DNA of 64,000 bases, taken from positions 1-64,000 of the forward strand of contig CAZPOR010000010.1 of the NCBI GenBank assembly GCA_964588325.1, written 5' to 3'. The translations under genes and the position numbers were made by a program. Source of the stretch: Thiovibrio sp964588325. GTDB lineage: Bacteria > Desulfobacterota > Desulfobulbia > Desulfobulbales > Desulfurivibrionaceae. Numbering within the stretch: the first letter of the stretch is position 1; every line of letters starts with the position of its first letter. A model generated the notes under the pieces. The model was not told where the DNA came from, made no database searches, and saw only the letters and a program-made list of their open reading frames with translations. Positions 24,493-31,750 of this stretch are shown here, piece after piece.

Positions 24493-25914
24493 ATGAGTGC
24501 AGCAAGAGTTGGTAAAATTGTTCAGGTCATCGGACCTGTTGTAGACGTTGAGTTTGAGCCGGATAACCTGCCGGAGATCATGAACGCCCTGCTGGTCACC
24601 AACAAGGGCATCAGCGACGAGGCAGGCAACCTGGTTATCGAGGTTGCCCAGCATCTTGGCGATAACGTTGTCCGCTGCGTTGCCATGGATCAGACCGACG
24701 GTCTGGTTCGCGGCCAGGACTGCACGGACACCGGCAAGCCCATCGAGATTCCCTGCGGCGCTCCGGCTCTGGGCCGGATCATGAACGTGGTCGGCCGCTC
24801 CGTTGACGGTCTGGGGCCCATCGCCTCCGACAAGATGCGCGCCATCCATCGCCCTGCTCCCGCCTTTACCGATCAGTCCACCGAGGTGCATGTTCTCGAA
24901 ACCGGCATCAAGGTTATCGACCTGCTGGTTCCCTTCCCGCGCGGCGGCAAGATGGGGCTCTTCGGCGGCGCCGGTTGCGGCAAGACCGTTATCATGATGG
25001 AGATGGTTAACAACATCGCCATGCACCACGGCGGTATCTCCGTATTCTGCGGCGTTGGCGAGCGTACCCGCGAGGGTAACGATCTGTACCACGAGATGAA
25101 GGAATCCGGCGTTCTTCCCAAAGCCGCTCTGGTGTACGGCCAGATGACCGAGCCGCCGGGAGCCCGCTCCCGTGTTGCGCTGACCGGTTTGTCCGCAGCC
25201 GAATACTTCCGTGACGAAGAGGGCCAGGACGTGCTCTTCTTCGTTGACAACATCTTCCGTTTCACCCAGGCCGGCGCAGAGGTTTCCGCGCTTCTTGGCC
25301 GTATTCCTTCGGCGGTTGGGTATCAGCCCACCCTGGCCACCGACCTCGGCGCCCTGCAGGAGCGGATCACCTCCACCAACAAGGGTTCCATCACTGCGGT
25401 ACAGTGCGTATACGTACCTGCCGACGACTTGACCGACCCGGCGCCGGCCACCACCTTCGCCCATCTGGACGGAACCGTTGTTCTTTCCCGTCAGATCGCC
25501 GAGCTTGGCATCTATCCGGCGGTTGATCCCCTGGACTCCACCTCCCGTATTCTCGACCCCAATGTCTTGGGCGAAGAGCACTACCTAGTAGCCCGCGGCG
25601 TACAGACCAGCCTCCAGAAGTACAAGGATCTGCAGGACATCATCGCGATTCTGGGTATGGACGAGCTCTCCGAAGAAGACCAGACCTTGGTTACCCGCGC
25701 GCGGAAGATTCAGCGTTTCCTGTCCCAGCCCTTCACCGTTGCGGAGACCTTCACCGGCATGGCCGGCAAGTACGTCAAGGTTGCCGACACGGTTCGCGGC
25801 TTCAAGGAGATCCTGGAAGGCAAACACGACGATCTGCCCGAGACTGCTTTCTACATGGTAGGCGGCATTGAAGAGGCGGTTGAGAAGGCCAGCAAAGAGA
25901 AGGCCGCTGCTTAA
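24493..25914 (+). CDS. atpD: ATP synthase F1 subunit beta (catalytic)
   Basis: 473 residues. P-loop GGAGCGKTV, catalytic Glu in GVGERTREGNDLY, FVDNIFRFTQAG, PSAVGYQPTLATD, and the DELSEEDQ motif (usual form DELSEED) are present. An AAGGAGG site lies 10 bases upstream of the ATG. The 77-base gap after atpG is the largest in the first part of the operon. Confidence 0.98.
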   Translation: MSAARVGKIVQVIGPVVDVEFEPDNLPEIMNALLVTNKGISDEAGNLVIEVAQHLGDNVVRCVAMDQTDGLVRGQDCTDTGKPIEIPCGAPALGRIMNVVGRSVDGLGPIASDKMRAIHRPAPAFTDQSTEVHVLETGIKVIDLLVPFPRGGKMGLFGGAGCGKTVIMMEMVNNIAMHHGGISVFCGVGERTREGNDLYHEMKESGVLPKAALVYGQMTEPPGARSRVALTGLSAAEYFRDEEGQDVLFFVDNIFRFTQAGAEVSALLGRIPSAVGYQPTLATDLGALQERITSTNKGSITAVQCVYVPADDLTDPAPATTFAHLDGTVVLSRQIAELGIYPAVDPLDSTSRILDPNVLGEEHYLVARGVQTSLQKYKDLQDIIAILGMDELSEEDQTLVTRARKIQRFLSQPFTVAETFTGMAGKYVKVADTVRGFKEILEGKHDDLPETAFYMVGGIEEAVEKASKEKAAA

Positions 25915-25971
25915 GGAACTGACTGACTTGCCGGACCTCTTGCGGGTCCGGCAAGGACTTGAGGATTACCC

Positions 25972-26394
25972 ATGGCTGAAAAATTAAAGTTGGAAGTGGT
26001 AACTCCCAAAGGGGCCGTAGTAAGCAAGGAGGTTGACATTGTCACCGCTCCCGGCTACGGCGGCGAATTTGGTGTTCTCGCCAACCATGCGCCTTTTCTG
26101 AGCACGATCAAGGTTGGGGTTCTGACCTACAAGACCGGCGCCCAGGAGGAAACCCTGATGGTGAGTGGCGGTTTTTGTGAAGTGTCCAATAACAAGCTGA
26201 CCTTTTTGGTTGAATCGGCGGAGCGCGGCGCGGATATTGATGTGGATCGCGCCATGCGGGCCAAGGAGCGGGCGGAAAAACGCCTTGCCGAAGCCCAGGC
26301 CCAGAAGGAAAAGTTTGATCGCGCCAGGGCTGAAGCGGCCTTGCAGCGTGCCTTGAGCCGGCTGAAGGTTGCCGAAAGGCGCAAGCCTTCCTGA
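25972..26394 (+). CDS. atpC: ATP synthase F1 subunit epsilon
   Basis: 140 residues: the N-terminal beta sandwich (LKLEVVTPKGAVVSKEVD, PGYGGEFGVLANHAPFLS) and a C-terminal two-helix hairpin rich in A/K/E that can inhibit hydrolysis. Last gene of the cluster; subunits a and c are not encoded here and must lie elsewhere, as is common in this lineage. Confidence 0.95.
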   Translation: MAEKLKLEVVTPKGAVVSKEVDIVTAPGYGGEFGVLANHAPFLSTIKVGVLTYKTGAQEETLMVSGGFCEVSNNKLTFLVESAERGADIDVDRAMRAKERAEKRLAEAQAQKEKFDRARAEAALQRALSRLKVAERRKPS

Positions 26395-26414
26395 GAAGAA
26401 GAAAAAAATGGAAT

Positions 26415-26449
26415 AAAAAAAGCCGCTCGGAAACGAGCGGCTTTTTTTA
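26415..26449 (+). terminator. Intrinsic terminator of the ATP synthase operon
   Basis: GCCGCTCG (26422-26429) and CGAGCGGC (26434-26441) form a perfect stem with a GAAA loop, preceded by seven A and followed by seven T. It can work in both directions and also ends the convergent cheX transcript. Confidence 0.93.
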
Positions 26450-26471
26450 TAGGGAAAGGCTGCGGGGAACC

Positions 26472-26945
26472 CTATGATTTTTCGCTGAGATTCGCCTCAA
26501 CAACAAAAGAACCCGCTGCGGTTTCAAAGGGAATGACAATGGTTGGCGCCTTGGAATAATAGGAGATTTCCACCCCCTTGCCAACAACCATGTTGGGTGT
26601 GGCCAGGGCGAATTTATGGTCAAGTTTGGCCAACTGGGCCTTGGCCCCGCCACAGATCATATTGGTCAGTTCGCCGACCGCATCGACGACTTCGTCGTCA
26701 ATTTTTTCCTTGGGGTCTTCCATCAGCATGTTGGCAACAATTTTCAGGATGCATTTTTCCGTGAAACTCACGATCATGGACCCGGTGATTTCTTCGGAGG
26801 TCATGCCGATGATGCCGGTAACCTCTCCATAGGAGGTGTTGCCCTCCTTCAGTCGGGGTTTTTGGGGGGTTACCTGTGTTTGCGCCATTGTTTCAAGAAC
26901 ATTCTTGGCTGCGGTCAAAAATGGGTTGATAAACTCTGCTTTCAT
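26472..26945 (-). CDS. cheX: CheX-like chemotaxis phosphatase
   Basis: 157 residues. The CheC/CheX phosphatase helix is visible as DAVGELTNMICGGAK, with the key Glu and Asn (ExxN), and MEDPKEKIDDEVVDAV precedes it. CheX dephosphorylates CheY-P. It is a lone gene convergent with the atp operon; no che operon surrounds it. Possible partners in the window are the bare CheY (4682-5059) and the receiver of the HD-GYP protein. Confidence 0.85.
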   Translation of the reverse strand: MKAEFINPFLTAAKNVLETMAQTQVTPQKPRLKEGNTSYGEVTGIIGMTSEEITGSMIVSFTEKCILKIVANMLMEDPKEKIDDEVVDAVGELTNMICGGAKAQLAKLDHKFALATPNMVVGKGVEISYYSKAPTIVIPFETAAGSFVVEANLSEKS

Positions 26946-27197
26946 AAAGTATGTCGCTCACATGTATTCTGCTGAATTGATGAGATATATTGTATAACTT
27001 GCGGGTTATCCAAGGAATTGTCAAGCGGCATTTGCCTGATTGCGGTGAAGGGAGTGTTTTTCCCGCGGAAAAGCATCTGCCTGCGGGGCGAATTTTTCCG
27101 TCTGCGGAGGCTGGCACGATAATTTTTGCATGAAATGCGCCGTGAAACAGTTTACCATGGGGCAATTATAGTCTAACGTGTCGTTATTATGATAAAT

Positions 27198-27215
27198 ATC
27201 GGTACTAGTACCGAT
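27198..27215. promoter_or_regulatory. Perfect 18-bp palindrome (operator candidate)
   Basis: ATCGGTACTAGTACCGAT reads the same on both strands and lies 29 bases before the start of the glutamate-synthase-like gene. It is too short for a terminator and has no T tail, so a dimeric repressor or activator site is likely. Confidence 0.55.
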
Positions 27216-27243
27216 GCTTCAGTCTTCCGGGGAGGAGGCAGTG

Positions 27244-28650
27244 ATGGAAACAAAAGAACGAATGAACATTCCCCGTCAATTTTCTCGGGAACTGCCCGTG
27301 TCCGGGCGGATCAAGAATTTTGACGAGGTTGTTTCCGGGTATGAGGCCAAAGCGGCGCAACTGGAGGCGGAGCGGTGCCTGCAATGCAAAAAGCCAAAAT
27401 GCCGGGAAGGGTGCCCGGTGCATAATGATATCCCCGGCTTTATCCGGTTGTTGCGCGAAGGGAAGATCGAGGAGGCCTACTGGCTGGATCGCGAGACCAA
27501 TTCGCTTCCCGCCATCTGTTCGCGGGTTTGCCCCCATGAGTTCCAATGCGAGGGGCACTGCATCCGGGGGAAAAAAGGCGAGCCGGTGGCCATCGGCATG
27601 CTCGAACGCTACATCGTGGATTGGATGGTGGCCAACAATAAAAATCTGCTCCAGGCCTGTGCCCTGCCCAAGGATAAAAAGGTGGCCATTGTCGGCTCCG
27701 GTCCGGCCGGGATGTCGGTGGCCTATTACCTTGCCCATTTAGGCTACCACTGCACCATCTTCGAGAGCCTGCCGGTTTCCGGCGGCATGCTGGCGGTGGG
27801 CATTCCTGCCTACCGTCTGCCCCGGCCGATCATCGAGGCTGAGTTCGACGCCCTGCGAAACTGCGGCGTCACCATGGTAAACAACCTCACCATCGGCAAG
27901 GACAAGAGCCTGCAGGATTTGAAAAACGAGGGCTTTGGTGCGGTTTTTCTTGGGCCTGGCGCACATGCCAGCCGTAAACTCGGGGTCGAGGGCGAGGAGC
28001 TTGCCGGGGTGCTGCACGGGGTCGATTATCTCCGGAGGGTCAATGTCGGCGAGCAGCTCAACCTCGGACGCAACGTGGTGGTGGTGGGCGGCGGAAACGT
28101 GGCCATCGACTGCGCCCGCACCGCGCTGCGCACCGGTTCGGATCAGGTCTTCATCCTCTACCGCCGGACCAAGGCGGAGATGCCCGCGGCCCAAGCGGAG
28201 ATCCATCACTTGGAAGAGGAGGGGGTGCGCATCGAGATGCTGGCCGCCCCAGTGAAGATTCACGGTGAAAACGGCCGGCTGACCAAGATCGAATGTTTGC
28301 GAATGAAACTCGGTGAGTGTGACGCCTCGGGCCGCTGCCGGCCGGAGGTTGTCGAGGGCTCCAACTTCATGATCGAAGCGGATGCCATCATCCCGGCCAT
28401 CAGCCAGGATGTGGATCCCACCGCAGGCTCGGGCCTGGATTTCACCATGACCCGCTGGGGCACTTATGTGGTGGATGAAGTCACCATGCAGACCTCGGTG
28501 GACTGGGTTTTTGCTGCGGGCGATGCGGTGCTCGGCCCCCAGACCGTGGCCAAGGCAGTATTCCAGGCCAAGGAGGCGGCGGAGTCCATCCGCCGTTTCC
28601 TGGAAGGCGCGAACCTTAAGGAGGGTCGGCAAATTTTTTCCCTTGAGTAA
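27244..28650 (+). CDS. NADPH-dependent glutamate synthase small-subunit-like oxidoreductase (GltD/NfnB family)
   Basis: 468 residues from ATG 27244, with GGGGAGGAGG upstream. N-terminal 4Fe-4S cysteines are in CLQCKKPKCREGCPVHNDIP and in CSRVCPHEFQCEGHCIRG. The FAD site is IVGSGPAGMSVAYYL, the NADPH site VVVGGGNVAIDCART, and a final FAAGDAVLGPQTV loop completes the fold. Members feed electrons to glutamate synthase or, as NfnB, bifurcate with a ferredoxin-NADP reductase partner. No large GltB or NfnA gene is adjacent, so the partner is unknown and it may act alone. Confidence 0.88.
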   Translation: METKERMNIPRQFSRELPVSGRIKNFDEVVSGYEAKAAQLEAERCLQCKKPKCREGCPVHNDIPGFIRLLREGKIEEAYWLDRETNSLPAICSRVCPHEFQCEGHCIRGKKGEPVAIGMLERYIVDWMVANNKNLLQACALPKDKKVAIVGSGPAGMSVAYYLAHLGYHCTIFESLPVSGGMLAVGIPAYRLPRPIIEAEFDALRNCGVTMVNNLTIGKDKSLQDLKNEGFGAVFLGPGAHASRKLGVEGEELAGVLHGVDYLRRVNVGEQLNLGRNVVVVGGGNVAIDCARTALRTGSDQVFILYRRTKAEMPAAQAEIHHLEEEGVRIEMLAAPVKIHGENGRLTKIECLRMKLGECDASGRCRPEVVEGSNFMIEADAIIPAISQDVDPTAGSGLDFTMTRWGTYVVDEVTMQTSVDWVFAAGDAVLGPQTVAKAVFQAKEAAESIRRFLEGANLKEGRQIFSLE

Positions 28651-28675
28651 GGATGTCTCTGGGCACAATGCTTGA

Positions 28676-28712
28676 AAAACCCCGCCGGGCGTTTTGCCGG
28701 CGGGGTTTTTTT
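28676..28712 (+). terminator. Intrinsic terminator
   Basis: AACCCCGCCGG (28678-28688) pairs perfectly with CCGGCGGGGTT (28697-28707) around an eight-base loop; a run of T follows. Ends the GltD-like gene. Confidence 0.93.
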
Positions 28713-28777
28713 GTCCGCGCGGAAACGGGGGGGGAGAGGGCCGGCAACTGTCCGCGGGGGGCATGGGAAATCAATTA

Positions 28778-28807
28778 TTGCATTTATGAAAATAGATATC
28801 ATAGAAT
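28778..28807 (+). promoter_or_regulatory. Candidate promoter of the HD-GYP gene
   Basis: TTGCAT (28778-28783), an 18-base spacer and TAGAAT (28802-28807, 5/6 to the -10 consensus), 43 bases before the start codon. Confidence 0.4.
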
Positions 28808-28849
28808 AATGAACCGTCTGGTTTTTTTAAGAAATCCATGGGGAGCGCC

Positions 28850-29926
28850 ATGACCGAAAACCCGGGTTGCAACGTTTTCTGGAACAACCACAAAAAGATA
28901 TTGATCGTCGAAGACGAAGCGTTGCAGCGCCATTTACTGCGGGAGTACCTCAGCGAGGCGGGATATGAGGTGGCTGAAGCGGTGGATGGCCAAGAGGCCA
29001 TGGAAAAATTAGCCGTTGATCCTGAAATCCGGTTTGTCATTACCGATCTGAAGATGCCCAGGATGGATGGGTTTGAGCTCATCACCGCGATCAGGAAAAA
29101 GCAACTCCACTATGTCTATATTCTGGTCCAAACATACCGCGATGATGAGGAGACCCTGATCCGCGCCCTTTCCCTGGGGGCGGACGATTTCCTGAGAAAG
29201 CCCGTGCGGCCGGTCGAGCTGTGTCTCCGCGTCGCCGGAGGATTCAGGGTGCTCAAGATAGAAAAATTCGAGGAGCTGATCTTTTTTCTCACCAAGCTTG
29301 CAGCCCTGCAGAGCAAGGAAACCGGGAGTCATTTGGACCGCATGTACCATTTCACCCGGGCGCTGGCCAGGGATCTTGCCACGAATGTTCCGGAACTCGG
29401 CCTCACGCTTGCCGTGGCGGAAGAGATCGCCAAGGTCAGCCCCATGCATGATCTTGGCAAGGTCGGCATCTCGGTGGAGCTCCTGCACAAGGTGGAGAAA
29501 TTGAATGATACGGAGGTGCGTTCCCTGCAGGATCATGCCCGGGTGGGCGGCAGCCTCATTGAGGACGTGTACGCACAGACCGAATCGGAGTATCTCTTTC
29601 TTGCCCAGGAGATAGCCCAACTGCATCACGAACGCTGGGACGGCAAAGGGTATCCCCACGGTCTGGCCGGCGACAGGATTCCCCTCTGCGCCCGCATTGT
29701 TGCCCTGGCGGATGCCTATGACGCCATGACCAGCAAACGGAGCTACAGTATCGCCCTGGGTCACGAGGAGGCGAAGCAGGAGATCCTGCGCAATACCGGC
29801 AAGCAGTTCGACCCCAAGGTCGTTGCGGCCTTTCTTCGCCAGGAGGGGGAGTTTGTCAGGATAAAAGAAGAGTTCCGGGATACGGATTCTCCCCTGTACA
29901 GGGAGGAGAAACGCTGTAAACAATAG
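28850..29926 (+). CDS. Response regulator with HD-GYP domain (cyclic di-GMP phosphodiesterase)
   Basis: 358 residues from ATG 28850 (GGGGAG nine bases before; an ATG at 28838 overlaps that site). The receiver domain has VEDE and phospho-Asp in VITDLKMP with the conserved KPV. The HD-GYP domain from about residue 150 keeps ETGSHLDRM, HDLGKVGI and HHERWDGKGYPHGL, which is the full HHExxDGxGYP signature, so it should hydrolyse c-di-GMP. No kinase is adjacent. Together with the degenerate GGDEF protein and the pili in this window, it suggests c-di-GMP control of surface behaviour (inference). Confidence 0.92.
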   Translation: MTENPGCNVFWNNHKKILIVEDEALQRHLLREYLSEAGYEVAEAVDGQEAMEKLAVDPEIRFVITDLKMPRMDGFELITAIRKKQLHYVYILVQTYRDDEETLIRALSLGADDFLRKPVRPVELCLRVAGGFRVLKIEKFEELIFFLTKLAALQSKETGSHLDRMYHFTRALARDLATNVPELGLTLAVAEEIAKVSPMHDLGKVGISVELLHKVEKLNDTEVRSLQDHARVGGSLIEDVYAQTESEYLFLAQEIAQLHHERWDGKGYPHGLAGDRIPLCARIVALADAYDAMTSKRSYSIALGHEEAKQEILRNTGKQFDPKVVAAFLRQEGEFVRIKEEFRDTDSPLYREEKRCKQ

Positions 29927-29947
29927 AGTTCGCGCCCTGTGTCCGGA

Positions 29948-31750
29948 TCAGTGCGCGAGGTTGGTGGCCAGGCTCATGTTTTCCACATACTGGGCCACCC
30001 CGCCGGAGAGGTGATTGGCAACCCCGGCAAGATAGGCGTCGTCCTTAAGCCGTTTTTCCTCCTCCGGATTGCTCAGAAAGGCGATTTCCGTGAGGATGGC
30101 CGGCATCTGGGCGCCGATGAGCACCACAAAAGGCGCTTTTTTGACCCCAAGATTGGAAACCCCGCTGAATTTTTTGTTCAACCCGGTCACCATCCCTTCC
30201 TGGACCAGTCCGGCCAGCTTCAAGGATTCGTTTATTTTTGAATTCTGCATCAGGTCCAGCAGGATGGATTGCAGGTCGCTGATCTGTTTGGCCGAGGTGG
30301 CGTTTTCCATGGCCGCCAGTCGCATGGCATCCTTGTTGCTGGCCAGGTCGAGGACATAGGTTTCTATCCCCCGGGCTTCATGGTTCGGCGCGGCATTGAC
30401 GTGGATGGAAAGGAAAAGGTCCGCTTCCTTGGCATTGGCCATGGCGGTTCGTTCTTCCAGGGGAATGAATACATCCCGGTCCCGGGTGAGGATAACCTCG
30501 TAGCCGTATTTTTCCCTGAGGGTTTTGGCCACCCGGAGGGCCACATCCAGGACGATGTCTTTTTCCTTGAGGCCGCTCGGGCTGCAGGTGCCCGGGTCTT
30601 TGCCGCCGTGGCCCGGATCGATGACGATTTTTTTAATCCCCATCTCCGCCGGCATCGCCTGTCTTGTGGACGTATCTTTGCTCCCGGAACCTTCCTTTTT
30701 TGTCTTGCCCGCGATCTTCTTCCCCTCGGCCTTTGCAGCCTTGTCAGGGGCGGTGCTGCTCATCACATCGATTACCACCCGGAAGGGATCGGCCAGGGTG
30801 AACACCTTGTAGTTGGAGATCGTGGTTTGGGTGTCAAGGACAACGCGTACGGTTTGCGGATCGAACTGGGCATTCCTGACCCGGCGCAAGAGGCCGTCTT
30901 CAATGGGGATGGTTTTGACGTTTTCCGGACCGAGGCGGGTATTGTGCAGGTCGATGTAAATCCTCCGCTGGGAAGCCTCGTCTCCGGAAAGCGCCTGGTG
31001 CTTGAAGGTGACCGGCCCGGTGGTTTCAACGATGAGGCGGGTATAGCGGTTGTTGGACCAGTGACGGATGGGCAGCACCGTGGCCAGCCCGGGTTTTTTT
31101 CCGGCAAGTTCAGATGGCGACGGTTCTTCGGCGATCTGGGGGGTGATGCATTTTTCTCCAGACGCTTCCTTGGTCGGGTCCGGTGCGGATGCGCCATGCT
31201 TGATTTGCAACAGCTTTTCTTCCGCTGCCGCCGCCATGTCGCCTTCCGGGTAGATGGCGATGATCTTGGCAAAGGCCCGCGCAGCCTTGTCCGGATCCTT
31301 TTTCTCGTTTAGGTAGATGGCAGCCAGGAGAAAAAAGGCGTCATCGGCCAGGAAATTTCCCGCATACTTGGCGCTCAGTTCTTCGTAGGAGGCTATGGCC
31401 TGGTCAAGATCCTTGGCCTTGCCGCTCTGCCGGAACATGGTTTGGTGGATCTGCCCCAGCATGAACAGCGATTTTGGGGCAACCTGATGCTCGGGTGCCG
31501 CCTGGTAGATGCTGCGGAAGGCGGTGACGGAGGTGAGCCAGCTTTTGCGATTCGTGCCCTTGCCGCTGTTGAGCAGCTCCTGGTAATAGGCCTTGGCCTG
31601 CCCGTATTGCCGGGCGATGTCGTCCGGTTCCTCTTCCGGCCCGGACCAGGCCGGGGGGGCGAGCAGGAGCAGCACGGCAAGCACAAGCGGCCAGCAAGGA
31701 AAAAGGCTTCTCCGCTGTTTCCTTGCCTCTGTCGTTACACTACTCCGCAT
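29948..31750 (-). CDS. N-acetylmuramoyl-L-alanine amidase (AmiC-type) with TPR-like and AMIN domains
   Basis: 600 residues. Signal peptide at 1-36 (LAVLLLLAPPAWSG), then a helical repeat region to about 160 resembling TPR/YbgF segments. An AMIN domain (about 210-330) targets the enzyme to the division site or peptidoglycan, and a Pro/Lys linker follows. The catalytic Amidase_3 domain (about 375-595) has DPGHGGKDPG, the zinc ligand His in FLSIHVNA and the catalytic Glu in ILTEIAFLSN. It cleaves the stem peptide from muramic acid in the periplasm during cell separation. The N-terminal TPR-like part is an addition to the usual AMIN-amidase form. Its start overlaps the mutS stop by 11 bases. Confidence 0.93.
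   Translation of the reverse strand: MRSSVTTEARKQRRSLFPCWPLVLAVLLLLAPPAWSGPEEEPDDIARQYGQAKAYYQELLNSGKGTNRKSWLTSVTAFRSIYQAAPEHQVAPKSLFMLGQIHQTMFRQSGKAKDLDQAIASYEELSAKYAGNFLADDAFFLLAAIYLNEKKDPDKAARAFAKIIAIYPEGDMAAAAEEKLLQIKHGASAPDPTKEASGEKCITPQIAEEPSPSELAGKKPGLATVLPIRHWSNNRYTRLIVETTGPVTFKHQALSGDEASQRRIYIDLHNTRLGPENVKTIPIEDGLLRRVRNAQFDPQTVRVVLDTQTTISNYKVFTLADPFRVVIDVMSSTAPDKAAKAEGKKIAGKTKKEGSGSKDTSTRQAMPAEMGIKKIVIDPGHGGKDPGTCSPSGLKEKDIVLDVALRVAKTLREKYGYEVILTRDRDVFIPLEERTAMANAKEADLFLSIHVNAAPNHEARGIETYVLDLASNKDAMRLAAMENATSAKQISDLQSILLDLMQNSKINESLKLAGLVQEGMVTGLNKKFSGVSNLGVKKAPFVVLIGAQMPAILTEIAFLSNPEEEKRLKDDAYLAGVANHLSGGVAQYVENMSLATNLAH

Noticed and set aside
27244..28650. Calling the GltD-like protein NfnB
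   Set aside because: NfnB is normally next to NfnA, which is absent here; the sequence alone does not separate the two.
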